From the NCBI GenBank assembly GCA_947451385.1, contig CANFYZ010000021.1, positions 1 through 47,347 of the forward strand: DNA of 47,347 bases, given 5' to 3'. Under the pieces are notes generated by a model. That model searched no databases. It saw only the letters and a list, made by a program, of their open reading frames with translations, and was not told where the DNA came from. The position numbers and the translations under genes are program-made. The stretch comes from Comamonadaceae bacterium (lineage in GTDB: Bacteria; Pseudomonadota; Gammaproteobacteria; Burkholderiales; Burkholderiaceae_C). This document shows positions 16,542 through 25,056 of this stretch, piece by piece. Positions within the stretch are counted from its first letter, which is position 1; each line of letters begins with the position of its first letter.

Positions 16542-17759
16542 ATGACCGCCACACCGTCCACCAGCGGCCCGCTGAAGGGCATTCGCATCCTCGACATGGC
16601 CACTGTGGTGGCCGCACCTTTTGCCGCGACCTTATGCGGGGACATGGGCGCAGAGGTGACGAAGCTTGAACTGCCTGACGGCAGCGACACGCTGCGTCAC
16701 ATGTTGCCAGTCATGGGACCGCATGCGCTGTTCTGGAAAGTGACCAATCGCGGTAAACGTGGCATTACCTTGGATGTGCGCAAGCCGGAGGGTAAGGCGT
16801 TGTTTTTGAAAATGCTCCCCGGCTTTGATGTATTGGTTGAAAACTTTCGAACGGGCACCCTGGACCGATGGGGCCTGGATTTGAAAACTCTCCATGCCCA
16901 TAACCCTGACCTGATAGTGCTTCGCCTGACCGGTTTTGGACAAACAGGCCCCTATGCACGCCGTCCCGGTTTTGCACGAATCTTTGAGGCCATGAGTGGC
17001 TTTGCGCATCTGACCGGCGAGAGCGGGCGGTCGCCTCAGCACATGAACTACCCTCTGGGTGATGTGATCTCAGGGGTGTTTGGTGCATTCTCTATTGCAA
17101 CAGCGCTGGCAGACCGAGCGCGCAGACCCCATGGAGAACACCGCGGTTGCGAAATCGATCTCGCCGCCACCGAAGCCTTGATGCGGATGCTGGACCCCCT
17201 GCCTGTGGAGTACCAACACCAGCACATCGTGCGCGAGCGCACGGGCGCTCGAGCCACGTATTCAGCCTTGTCCAATATCTTTGCTACTAAAGATGGTCAA
17301 TGGCTCACCATCGTTGGCACCAGCGGCAACAGCTATAGACGTATCTTTGACGCCATGGGCCGCGCTGATTTGCTTGAGGGTGACAGACTGGCAACATCTG
17401 CCTCGCGTTTGCAGCACAGCAATGAGGTGGATGGCATCGTCGCCGATTGGTGCCTGAGTCTTCCTCTGGCAGAGATACAAGAGATCCTGACGCGCCACGA
17501 AGTGCCACACAGCAAGGTCTATTCCATTGAGGACTTGGTGGCGGACCCGCATGTGCAGGCCCGAGAGGCCTTGATTCAATTGCCTGACCCGGACTTAGGC
17601 CATCTGGCCGCACCTTGCGTGGTTCCGCGGTTTTCCAATCACACGCCCACTACACCCCGCAGTGGACCTGGGGTCGGCGAGCACAACGCGCAAGTATTTA
17701 GCGAGTTCGGCGTGGGGTCTGAGGAGTTGGCGCGACTCAAGTCACTGGGCGTCGTCTGA
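16542..17759 (+). CDS. CaiB/BaiF family CoA-transferase 2
   Basis: This is a 405-residue class III CoA-transferase: LKGIRILDMATVVAAPFAAT, AEVTKLELPDGSDTLR, NRGKRGITLDVRKPEG, LIVLRLTGFGQTGPYARRPG and the catalytic Asp in YPLGDVISGVFGAF. ATG at 16542 is used; the longer frame from 16491 lies inside tctC. Length and the RRPGFARIFEAMSG segment resemble succinyl-CoA:acid transferases such as those for mesaconate or itaconate, but this is not diagnostic. It is last in the IclR-tctC-CoA-transferase unit and is followed by a probable intrinsic terminator at 17838. Sequence differs clearly from the 12325 gene, so the two probably use different acids. Confidence 0.9.
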   Translation: MTATPSTSGPLKGIRILDMATVVAAPFAATLCGDMGAEVTKLELPDGSDTLRHMLPVMGPHALFWKVTNRGKRGITLDVRKPEGKALFLKMLPGFDVLVENFRTGTLDRWGLDLKTLHAHNPDLIVLRLTGFGQTGPYARRPGFARIFEAMSGFAHLTGESGRSPQHMNYPLGDVISGVFGAFSIATALADRARRPHGEHRGCEIDLAATEALMRMLDPLPVEYQHQHIVRERTGARATYSALSNIFATKDGQWLTIVGTSGNSYRRIFDAMGRADLLEGDRLATSASRLQHSNEVDGIVADWCLSLPLAEIQEILTRHEVPHSKVYSIEDLVADPHVQAREALIQLPDPDLGHLAAPCVVPRFSNHTPTTPRSGPGVGEHNAQVFSEFGVGSEELARLKSLGVV

Positions 17760-17837
17760 ATCGCAGCTGTGAATCCAGAGACCGATGCAGGAAGAATCGG
17801 TTAACTGGCGCTTCAAAAATGGGAGATTCTGGGCCAA

Positions 17838-17876
17838 GGCGCAGATTTTTTTGCTGAATCATGCGCCGTTGTTTTT
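17838..17876 (+). terminator. probable intrinsic terminator after CoA-transferase 2
   Basis: GGCGCAGATT (17838-17847) pairs with AATC plus TGCGCC (17857-17867), with one bulged A. The loop is nine bases and the sequence GTTGTTTTTA follows. It ends the plus-strand unit and just touches the stop codon of the convergent TonB receptor gene. Confidence 0.65.
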
Positions 17877-20028
17877 AGAAGCTGGTACGGACGCTGATGC
17901 GGGCTGTGCGCGGCGCGCCGGGGTACAGGTAGTAGTGACCAAATTGCTTGGGTGATTCACGCCAGTAACGCTGGTCTGTCAGGTTGTCGATGCCCAGAGT
18001 CCATTCGGTGCGCGTGTCCTGAAGGCGTGTGTCGTAATGCGCCGCCAAATCGAGCGTCGTCCAAGCAGGCAGGTTGATGCTGCCGTCTTCCAAGACACGA
18101 CGCTCACCCTCGTGGTTCAAGCGCAGGCTGGTGCGCAGGCCAGGCACTTGGGCCCAGCGGAATTGGGCCAGGGCACGCAGCGTCAAATGCGGCAGGTTGA
18201 CCGGCCTTTGTCCGTTCAACGCTGTGACCGTGCGCACGCCCTGGGTCTGGGCATTCAGCCATTGCGCCTGGGCATGCAGCAACCACTGCGCGTCACTCCA
18301 CCGACCGCCCAATTCAGCACCTTGGTGGGTTTCTTCGCCTTCTAACAAACGGCTGCCATTGCCATCGTCATAGGCCAGGGGTCTGGCGATTTTGAACAGC
18401 GTTGCATTCCATTGCATGCCGGTTGAAAGTACAGGACTTTTCAGACCGATTTCAGTTTGGCGACTTTTACCCACCCCCAACAGTTCACCCGCATTCACCC
18501 AGTAGGTGCCCGGCGAGTTGGCTACGACAAATTGCTCCAGGCCTTCGCCATAGGACACATAACCGGTCCAATCGGCCAGGGTGTGACTGATGGCCAACCA
18601 AGGTGTGTCGGCTTGACTTTGGAATCGTTTGGCGTTGGGGTTGGCGGGATCTGTCCTAACGCTGGAACGGTCCAACTCCACATGCCTCAGCCCCATCCAA
18701 ACGTTCAGCGCGGTGGTCAGTTCAATGCGGTCTTGCAGGGCCCACTCCGTGCTGTACTCACTGCGCTGGGTGTTGAATCCAGAAAAATCGGGGTTGGGCA
18801 GGCTGCTGAAAGTGGCGTTGACTTGTCCAGGGGTCGCAATGTAGGCAAAGGATTGGTTGACAGGCATTCTGTCCAATTGTCTTTGCCGTAACACGCTGAA
18901 ACTGAGGTGATGCACAGTGCGTCCCCAATGGACCTGGCCCGACACCGCGCTCTGCACGGCATCGCTGTAGCGTTGCTCCCGTTCACTGCGGAAGTCGTAA
19001 AGTGCAAAACTGCCATCTTTGCAATAACGGCTGTAGTCCGAGTCACCGCAGCCATAACCAAAGGTCAGTCGATCGTCTGTTTTCAGACGCTGGCTGCCGA
19101 CTTGGGTGGTCCACAGCCAACCCTGGCTGAGGTTTTGTTTGAATCGAATGCTGCCGGTGTTCGCGTTGAAAACGCCCGGCAATGACCAGTCTTGTCGGGT
19201 TAAATTTCGCGTGCCGTTCACCGGTGCAGGCAATGTGGCGCCCAGCAAGCTGTAGGCATTCACCCCGATTTGCTGCCGCTCGCTCTGTTCGACCTCAAAC
19301 TCCAGTTTGCTGTCGTTGGTCACTCGCCAGTCCATGGCCAGGGCGACCAGGTGGCGGTGGCCCGGGGTGTTGCGGATGTAGGGGTTGAGGTCTTCGTAGG
19401 CGGTGTTGAAGCGGTAGCCAAATTCTTTGCTCTCGCCAAACCGTCCGCCCAAGTCCAGGGCGATGCTGCTGCTTTGGCCATTGCCGTAACTGGCCGTCAC
19501 GCTGCGCAGCGTGTCGTCGTTGCCGGTGGGGGCGCGTTTGACGACGTAATTGGCCAGGCCGCCGGGTGCGCTGGTGCCGGCCTGGATGCCGCTGGTGCCT
19601 TTCAGCAATTCAATGCGTTCTTTGTTCTCCATCGGGATCATGGTCTCGGCAGAGATTGGCAGGCCTTCGCGGCGGTAGTTGTAGCGGTTGTCCAGCGTGT
19701 AGCCGCGCACGCTGAGGATGTCCCAGTAGGCCGGTGAGTTGTAGCTGTCGGTGACGCTGGCGTCCAGGCGCAGAGCGTCAGAGATCCGCGTGGCACCGAT
19801 GTCGCGCAGGGTGGCATTGTCGAAGTTGACCGCGCTGAAGGGCGCTTTGGACAAAGGCACATCGCCAAAGCCGCTGACCTGCTGCGGCGAGGGGCTGCTG
19901 ATGGTGATTTCTGGCGTGGCGTTTTGCGCCATGGCGCTGCCCAGTGAGGCGATGCACAGCCAAGCAGCCGCTTGCGTGCGACTGGGTTTGAAAACGAGCG
20001 AACAAATATCTAAGTGGTGATGTGCCAT
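17875..20028 (-). CDS. TonB-dependent outer-membrane receptor, probable thiamine transporter
   Basis: The precursor has 717 residues from ATG 20028, which follows GAAGGAAACGTC. It has a signal peptide ending near GSAMAQ, a plug domain (LRDIGATRISDALRLDASV, RGYTLDNRYNYRREGLPI, ERIELLKGTSGIQAG, PGGLANYVVKRAP) and a beta barrel ending ARISVRTSF. The C-terminal Phe is the outer-membrane assembly signal. By sequence it falls with siderophore-type receptors. However, a TPP riboswitch lies immediately upstream in its leader (20108-20190). Thiamine-repressed TonB receptors are a known predicted class for thiamine or precursor uptake, so thiamine is the better-supported substrate. No ABC permease or thi genes are adjacent. 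The extended frame to 20103 overlaps the leader and is rejected. Confidence 0.9.
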   Translation of the reverse strand: MAHHHLDICSLVFKPSRTQAAAWLCIASLGSAMAQNATPEITISSPSPQQVSGFGDVPLSKAPFSAVNFDNATLRDIGATRISDALRLDASVTDSYNSPAYWDILSVRGYTLDNRYNYRREGLPISAETMIPMENKERIELLKGTSGIQAGTSAPGGLANYVVKRAPTGNDDTLRSVTASYGNGQSSSIALDLGGRFGESKEFGYRFNTAYEDLNPYIRNTPGHRHLVALAMDWRVTNDSKLEFEVEQSERQQIGVNAYSLLGATLPAPVNGTRNLTRQDWSLPGVFNANTGSIRFKQNLSQGWLWTTQVGSQRLKTDDRLTFGYGCGDSDYSRYCKDGSFALYDFRSEREQRYSDAVQSAVSGQVHWGRTVHHLSFSVLRQRQLDRMPVNQSFAYIATPGQVNATFSSLPNPDFSGFNTQRSEYSTEWALQDRIELTTALNVWMGLRHVELDRSSVRTDPANPNAKRFQSQADTPWLAISHTLADWTGYVSYGEGLEQFVVANSPGTYWVNAGELLGVGKSRQTEIGLKSPVLSTGMQWNATLFKIARPLAYDDGNGSRLLEGEETHQGAELGGRWSDAQWLLHAQAQWLNAQTQGVRTVTALNGQRPVNLPHLTLRALAQFRWAQVPGLRTSLRLNHEGERRVLEDGSINLPAWTTLDLAAHYDTRLQDTRTEWTLGIDNLTDQRYWRESPKQFGHYYLYPGAPRTARISVRTSF

Positions 20029-20107
20029 GACGTTTCCTTCAACGTTATGACAGGTCGGCTGGTTGCTAAAGCGGTGGCGCCACGGCGCGGTGGCGATGCT
20101 CAATCAG

Positions 20108-20190
20108 ACAAGCTTCCCTGCGCGAGGATTACCTCAATCAGGTTCAAAGGGACTTTCTCAGCCGTCTCGAAAGACAGCACCCCTAGCGAA
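20108..20190 (-). ncRNA. TPP riboswitch (THI element)
   Basis: Read on the minus strand, all conserved blocks occur in order: AGGGGTGCTGTC, a GTCT-TTCG-AGAC hairpin, the GGCTGAGA box, CCCTTTGAACCTGATT, GGTAAT and GCGCAGGGAAGC. These form the pyrimidine- and pyrophosphate-binding helices of the thiamin pyrophosphate aptamer. About 80 bases separate it from the ATG of the TonB receptor. That platform has a GCCAC-N6-GTGGC hairpin (20079-20094) and no U-run, so control of translation or Rho-dependent termination is more likely than intrinsic termination. The aptamer starts about 30 bases after the stop of the upstream reductase gene. Confidence 0.95.
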
Positions 20191-20221
20191 TGCGCCGCAG
20201 GTCTGCAGCGCGGTGTGTATT

Positions 20222-21262
20222 TTACAAGAGCCCCAAGCGTTGGTGCAGCAGGGTGGACGTTGTCGTGTATTGCAACAGGGTCTTTTGCGCCGGGTGGAGC
20301 AAAGCGGCAGCAGCAAAAGCGGCCAAGGTGGCTTCATGGAAGCCGCACAAGATCAGCTTCTTTTTACCCGGGTAGGTGTTGATGTCGCCCACGGCAAAAA
20401 TACCGCTTTCGGTGGTGCTGAAGCTGTCGGTCTGCACCGGCAGTTGTTTGCGCTCCAGCGCCAAACCCCACTCGGCCAGCGGGCCCAGACGCGGCGACAG
20501 GCCCAGACTGGCCACCACGACATCGGCGCGCAGCACCTCGGTTTCGCCCTGCGCGGTCAAGACTTCGAGACCGGTCAAGCGGTGGTCATGGCTGACGCAG
20601 GCGGTGGGTTGTGCGGCCACAAAGCGCATCCCGCCTTGGTCGCATAACTGGCGCAGGGACTGCACCAGCTCAGGGCGGGCCTGGAACTGGTCACGCCGGT
20701 GCATCAAGGTCACGCTGGCGGCGCGGTCTGAGACCTGCTGCGCGGCTTGGATGGCTGTTTCCAGCGCGTTGTCGTTGTCGCCGGTCACCAACAGGTGCTG
20801 ACCTTGCAGCTGGAACTCGGGCGGCAATGTATGAAAAACCTGTTGACCCTCAAAAGCCTCAAGGCCCTCCAGCGCCAAACGTTTGGGTACGAAGGCGCCG
20901 ACGCCCGCTGCGATGAACACACACCGCGCCACAAAAGCCGTGCCCTGCGTGGTCGAGAGTTGCAAGCGTCCATCGGCCAAACGCTGCAGTGCGCTGACCT
21001 GTTGGTTCAAATGGTAGGTGGGGGGGAATGGTTGCAGCTGCTGGGTGAGCCGCTCGATCAGTTCACGGCCTGTGCACACCGGAATGCCGGGGATGTCGTA
21101 AATCGGTTTGTCGGCATACAACTCGATGCATTGCCCGCCGGTGTGGGGCAGGGCATCGACCACATGGCAGGCAATGCCTTGCAAGCCCAGTTGAAAAGCT
21201 TGGAACAAGCCCACCGGGCCTGCGCCGATCACCAACGCATCGGTTTCGATCGGCGCTTGCAT
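20222..21262 (-). CDS. ferredoxin-NADP(+) reductase, thioredoxin-reductase-like type
   Basis: The 346-residue flavoprotein has the N-terminal FAD fingerprint ALVIGAGPVGLFQAFQLG, PHTGGQCIELYADKPIYDIP, a nucleotide segment LLVTGDNDNALETAIQA, the GDINTYPGKKKLILCGFHEA segment that closes over FAD, and a C-terminal tail. No CxxC redox pair is present, which separates it from true thioredoxin reductases and matches the FNR2 type (about 330-350 residues). It begins 5 bp after fdxA, so the ferredoxin is its natural partner. Both follow the cys genes on the same strand and could send NADPH electrons to sulfite reductase CysI. A TPP riboswitch and the TonB receptor lie downstream. Confidence 0.88.
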   Translation of the reverse strand: MQAPIETDALVIGAGPVGLFQAFQLGLQGIACHVVDALPHTGGQCIELYADKPIYDIPGIPVCTGRELIERLTQQLQPFPPTYHLNQQVSALQRLADGRLQLSTTQGTAFVARCVFIAAGVGAFVPKRLALEGLEAFEGQQVFHTLPPEFQLQGQHLLVTGDNDNALETAIQAAQQVSDRAASVTLMHRRDQFQARPELVQSLRQLCDQGGMRFVAAQPTACVSHDHRLTGLEVLTAQGETEVLRADVVVASLGLSPRLGPLAEWGLALERKQLPVQTDSFSTTESGIFAVGDINTYPGKKKLILCGFHEATLAAFAAAALLHPAQKTLLQYTTTSTLLHQRLGLL

Positions 21263-21267
21263 GCGCT

Positions 21268-21597
21268 TCAGCGGATCAGTTCAGCCAACTTGCCGGTTTT
21301 GTCTTTCCAGTTGTCGGCATCGGGCATGGGCGTTTTGCGCTTGGTGATGCTTTTCCAGGTGGGCAACAAGGCCAGTTCGGCATTCAACTTCGTCATGTGT
21401 TGCTGGTCTGCGGGCAAGTCTTCTTCCGCATAGATCGCGTTCACAGGGCATTCCGGAATGCACACAGCGCAGTCAATGCACTCGTCCGGGTCGATCGTCA
21501 AGAAGTTGGGGCCTTCGCGGAAGCAGTCCACCGGGCAGACATCGACGCAATCGGTGTACTTGCATTGGATACAGGATTCGGAAACAACGTGTGTCAT
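21268..21597 (-). CDS. fdxA: 7Fe-8S ferredoxin FdxA
   Basis: The protein has 109 residues from ATG 21597. Cysteines 9, 17 and 50 suit a 3Fe-4S cluster; cysteines 21, 40, 43 and 46 suit a 4Fe-4S cluster ([19 protein letters not shown] and [13 protein letters not shown]). The C-terminal extension, ending in [13 protein letters not shown], is usual for proteobacterial FdxA. It carries single electrons at low potential. It lies 73 bp after cysN and 5 bp before the FNR gene, giving a ready pair for electron supply to the ferredoxin-type sulfite reductase. No CysJ flavoprotein is visible. The longer frame with 13 extra N-terminal residues is not supported. Confidence 0.93.
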   Translation of the reverse strand: MTHVVSESCIQCKYTDCVDVCPVDCFREGPNFLTIDPDECIDCAVCIPECPVNAIYAEEDLPADQQHMTKLNAELALLPTWKSITKRKTPMPDADNWKDKTGKLAELIR

Positions 21598-21670
21598 GGG
21601 AGTCAATCGATATGGGGCGGCCCCGGCACGTGCCAAGGCTGGTTCGCCAAGTCTTTGATTTTAATGGTTT

Positions 21671-22951
21671 TCAGTTCACCAACACGGCGCCTGAGGTTTT
21701 ATGCGATGCGGTGTCCACCAGCACCAGCGCGCCCAGGATGCGAGATTGCGCAAAAGGCAGTGTCACCAGGGGCTCTTGCAGCGCCAGCGTGACGTGCCCG
21801 ATGGCGTTGGGTGCCAGCTCGGTGGCTTCTTCCTCGGCCAGGGTGTTGACGTTCAGGCGGTGCACTACGCGCTGTACTTTGGCTTTGACCCAGCGGTGCC
21901 CGTGCAGCGCCCAGTACACACGGCCTGGCACCAAGGGCTCGTCGTCCATCCAGGCGACGGTGGTGTTCAGCTGGCGTTGGCCTTCGGGTGCGCCCAATGA
22001 CTCTGATTTTTCGGCCAGCAGCCAGTCGCCACGCGAGACATCGACCTCGCGGTCGAGGACGATGCCGGCGCTGTGGCCGGCGGCCTTGTTTTGCGGCTGG
22101 CGTGTGGCGGACAGGACTTGCGACACCACGGCAGTCTGCCCGCTGGGGAAGACCTGGATGGTTTGGCCCGGCGCGATGCTGCCGGTGGCCACACGGCCCC
22201 AGAACACCCGGCGGCCCTGGCTGGTGACGCCGCTGTCGTGGAATTTTTCGACCCACTGCACCGGGAAGCTGAACGCCACATCGGTCTCAGGCGGGGTCAC
22301 CGGCAGGTCTTCGAGGATTTCCAGCAAACTGGGGCCGCTGTAGCCACACCAATCCGCTTGGCGGTCCACCACGTTCCACCCTTTCAGGGCCGAGACCGGC
22401 ACCACCGCGGTGACGCGGATGCCCGCTTCGCGGGAGAATTTTTCGAGTGCCGAAGCAATGTTTTGGTAGGCCAGGGCTGCGTCGCCCACCGCGTCGAGCT
22501 TGTTGATGGCGAACACCACCGAGGGCACGCGCAACAGGTTGACGAGCAGCGAATGGCGGCGGGTTTGTGGCAACAACTCCAGGTGGGGGTTTTGCCAGTC
22601 GAGCTTGATGGCATCGACCAGCACCACCGCGGCGTCAGCGCTCGAAGCGGCGGTGACCATGTTGCGGGTGTATTGCTCGTGACCGGGCGCGTCGCCGATG
22701 ATGAACTTGCGGCTTTCGGTGCTGAAGTAGCGGTAAGCCACGTCGATGGTGATTCCTTGCTCGCGTTCGGCCGAGAGACCGTCGGTCAGCAGCGCCAGAT
22801 CGGTTTCGCCCGAGCGCTGGACGCCAGCCAAATGGTCTTGCAGCACGGCCTTGGTGTCGACCAACAAGCGGCCAATCAGCGTGCTTTTACCGTCGTCCAC
22901 CGAGCCACAGGTGATGAATTTGAGGGCAGAAAAGTGTTGTTCGTTGTGCAT
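21671..22951 (-). CDS. cysN: sulfate adenylyltransferase subunit 1 (GTPase)
   Basis: CysN is the regulatory GTPase of ATP sulfurylase; its GTP hydrolysis drives formation of APS from ATP and sulfate by CysD. The 426-residue protein starts at ATG 22951 (GGAA upstream). It has G1 GSVDDGKST (16-24), G2 in GITIDVAYRYF, G3 DAPGHEQY and G4 NKLD, then two beta-barrel domains. It lacks a fused CysC kinase, in keeping with direct APS reduction by the CysH encoded upstream. The frame is open further upstream into cysD, but that part is not coding. It begins 17 bp after cysD in the minus-strand cys operon. Confidence 0.95.
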   Translation of the reverse strand: MHNEQHFSALKFITCGSVDDGKSTLIGRLLVDTKAVLQDHLAGVQRSGETDLALLTDGLSAEREQGITIDVAYRYFSTESRKFIIGDAPGHEQYTRNMVTAASSADAAVVLVDAIKLDWQNPHLELLPQTRRHSLLVNLLRVPSVVFAINKLDAVGDAALAYQNIASALEKFSREAGIRVTAVVPVSALKGWNVVDRQADWCGYSGPSLLEILEDLPVTPPETDVAFSFPVQWVEKFHDSGVTSQGRRVFWGRVATGSIAPGQTIQVFPSGQTAVVSQVLSATRQPQNKAAGHSAGIVLDREVDVSRGDWLLAEKSESLGAPEGQRQLNTTVAWMDDEPLVPGRVYWALHGHRWVKAKVQRVVHRLNVNTLAEEEATELAPNAIGHVTLALQEPLVTLPFAQSRILGALVLVDTASHKTSGAVLVN

Positions 22952-22968
22952 GTGCGGTTCCTGCGGGC

Positions 22969-23898
22969 TCAGAAGTAGCCGTCTTTTTTGCGCTTTTCCA
23001 TCGAGGCATCGGACGTCTTGTCGTCCATGCGCGTGGCGCCGCGCTCGCTCACTTCGGCGGCCAAGGTCTCGATCACGATCTGCTCGGGCGTGGCGGCATC
23101 GCTTTCCACCGGGCAGGTGCAGGTGATGTCGCCGACGGTGCGAAAACGCACATCGCGCAGCACGGCCTGCTCGCCGTCCTTGGGCGGGGTCAGCTCGGTC
23201 ACCGGGACCAAGAGGCCGCGGCGGTCCACCACTTCGCGCTTGTGGGTGTAGTAAATCGACGGCAGGGCGATGTTTTCGCGGGCGATGTACTGCCACACGT
23301 CCAGCTCGGTCCAGTTGGAGATCGGGAACACACGGAAGTGCTCACCGGGGTGAATTTTGGTGTTGAACAGCGTCCACAGCTCGGGCCGCTGGGCCTTGGG
23401 TTGCCACTGGCCGAAGCTGTCGCGGTGCGAAAAAATGCGCTCCTTGGCGCGGGCTTTTTCTTCGTCGCGGCGCGCGCCGCCGATCAGCGCGTCAAAGCGG
23501 AATTCTTCAATCGCTTCGAGCAGGGTGACCGACTGGTGCACGTTGCGGCTTTCGCCCGGATGGGCCAGGCGCACGGTGCCGCGCTGCATCGAGTCTTCGA
23601 CGCTGCGCACGATCAATTCGGCACCCAGTTCCTGGGCCCGGAAGTCGCGAAAATCCGTCACTTCCTTGAAGTTGTGGCCGGTGTCAATCATCAAGAGGGG
23701 ATAGGGCAGGCGGCCCGCACCAAAGGCTTTTTCGGCGCACTTGAGCATCACCAGCGAATCCTTGCCGCCCGAAAACAACAGGGTGGGGCGCTCGAAGGCG
23801 GCGGCGACTTCGCGCAGGATGAAGATCGTCTCTTCCTCCAGCGCATCCAGGTGGCTGTTGCTGAGGGTGTGCAACTCGGTTTGTGTCATGGCATTCAT
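22969..23898 (-). CDS. cysD: sulfate adenylyltransferase subunit 2
   Basis: CysD is the catalytic subunit of ATP sulfurylase (ATP + sulfate to APS + pyrophosphate). The 309-residue protein has the PP-loop SGGKDS at 43-48, DTGHNFKEV, the GGARRDEEKARAKERIFS segment and the C-terminal CTCPVESDAATPEQIV, all typical. Its length equals the family norm. It starts 7 bp after cysH and is followed closely by cysN, its partner. An alternative ATG three codons downstream is possible. Confidence 0.96.
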   Translation of the reverse strand: MNAMTQTELHTLSNSHLDALEEETIFILREVAAAFERPTLLFSGGKDSLVMLKCAEKAFGAGRLPYPLLMIDTGHNFKEVTDFRDFRAQELGAELIVRSVEDSMQRGTVRLAHPGESRNVHQSVTLLEAIEEFRFDALIGGARRDEEKARAKERIFSHRDSFGQWQPKAQRPELWTLFNTKIHPGEHFRVFPISNWTELDVWQYIARENIALPSIYYTHKREVVDRRGLLVPVTELTPPKDGEQAVLRDVRFRTVGDITCTCPVESDAATPEQIVIETLAAEVSERGATRMDDKTSDASMEKRKKDGYF

Positions 23899-23905
23899 GG
23901 GTTTC

Positions 23906-24661
23906 TCATTTCTTCACGTGCAGGCCGCATTCTTTGGCCGCCTCGTCCTCCCACCACCAGCGACCGGCGCGGAACTCTTCTCCCAGGCTGATGGCGCGCG
24001 TGCAAGGCGCGCAGCCGATGCTGGGGAAAAACTGGTCGTGCAGCGGGTTGTAGTCCACCTTGTTTGTGGCGATGTAGTGCCACACATCGCCCCAGGTCCA
24101 AATCGCCAAGGGGTTGAACTTGTGCAGGCCTTTGGCGGAGACTTCGCTTTCGTCGTGCAGCGGCACTTCGGCGCGGGCAGCCGACTGCTCTTGGCGCAGC
24201 CCGGTGATCCAGGCCTTTTGGCCGTGCAGGGCGCGGGCCAGGGGCTCCATCTTGCGCACATTGCAGCAAGCCTTGCGCAGTTGCATGCTTTTGTACATGG
24301 CATCCTGGCCCTCATTGCGAATGAACCAGATCACCGACTCTGGCACCGGGCGGTAAACCACGATGGGCGCGCGCGAATGGGCCTGGGTGCGCTCGAGCAG
24401 GGCCAAGGTTTCGGTGTGCAACGCGCCGGTTTCCAGCACGAAGACCGGGATGTCGAGTTGCAGGCGGTTGATGAGGTGGGTGATGACCACGTCTTCAGCG
24501 CCCAGGCTGGAAGCCTGCGTGAGGGGTTGAAACTCGGCGGCGGCGCGGCGCAGCAGGGTTTCGGTCTCGGCCAGTTTGGCGGCAAAGTCGGGGCTGGCTT
24601 GGGCGTGCAGCTCGGTGGCTTTGGCCGGGGCGTGGCGCGATGAAATCAAAGAGGAATTCAT
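23906..24661 (-). CDS. cysH: APS reductase, 4Fe-4S type
   Basis: This cytoplasmic enzyme reduces adenylylsulfate to sulfite and AMP with thioredoxin or glutathione as donor. The 251 residues include the paired cysteines C132-C133 and C217-x-x-C220, which bind a 4Fe-4S cluster and mark APS rather than PAPS specificity, and the catalytic ECGLH (Cys245). SSLGAEDVV and ETGALHTET form the nucleotide site. The start codon overlaps the stop of DUF934 by one base (ATGA). The absence of cysC in the window agrees with use of APS. Confidence 0.95.
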   Translation of the reverse strand: MNSSLISSRHAPAKATELHAQASPDFAAKLAETETLLRRAAAEFQPLTQASSLGAEDVVITHLINRLQLDIPVFVLETGALHTETLALLERTQAHSRAPIVVYRPVPESVIWFIRNEGQDAMYKSMQLRKACCNVRKMEPLARALHGQKAWITGLRQEQSAARAEVPLHDESEVSAKGLHKFNPLAIWTWGDVWHYIATNKVDYNPLHDQFFPSIGCAPCTRAISLGEEFRAGRWWWEDEAAKECGLHVKK

Positions 24662-25038
24662 CAGGCCCCCTGCGCAAAGTGGGGTTGTGTCTCGACCGCC
24701 GAGCCTTGGTAAAACCCGGCGTAGCGGTCGAGCTGGCGCTGCGCGGCGCTGGCATCCACACCGTCTTTGAGCACGGCCACGTCAAAGCCGGTGCGTTGCA
24801 TTTGCACCAGCTGGTCGATCAGCACATCGCCGGTGGCGCGCAGCTCGCCGGCAAACCGCAGGCGGCGGCGCAACAAAAAAGCCTGGCTGTAAGCGCGGCC
24901 ATCGGTGAAGGCCGGGAACTGCAGGTCGATGCGGGTGACGCCGGCCAAATCCAGCGTGCGCGGGTCCACGTCGTTGGCCAGCGTGAGGACGGCAGGCGAT
25001 TCAACGGTTTGGTGCTCTTGTGCGGTGATGATTTTCAT
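24661..25038 (-). CDS. DUF934 protein, sulfite-reduction associated
   Basis: The 125-residue protein, from ATG 25038 with GGGGAGA upstream, has the DUF934 pattern: PAFTDGRAYSQAFLLRRRLR, FAGELRATGDVLIDQLVQM and an F-D-V-A segment. The family is known almost only between cysI and cysH in proteobacteria and is thought to help sulfite reduction; its biochemical role is not established. It has no cysteines and no membrane segment, so it is not itself an iron-sulfur electron carrier. It overlaps cysH by one base and begins 18 bp after cysI. A role as an assembly or docking factor for CysI is inference. Confidence 0.88.
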   Translation of the reverse strand: MKIITAQEHQTVESPAVLTLANDVDPRTLDLAGVTRIDLQFPAFTDGRAYSQAFLLRRRLRFAGELRATGDVLIDQLVQMQRTGFDVAVLKDGVDASAAQRQLDRYAGFYQGSAVETQPHFAQGA

Positions 25039-25056
25039 GTGTTTTTCTCCCCGCAC

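Noticed and set aside
22952..23296. N-terminal extension of cysN
   Set aside because: Arg-rich shadow of cysD; CysN families begin a few residues before the GSVDDGKST motif, matching ATG 22951.
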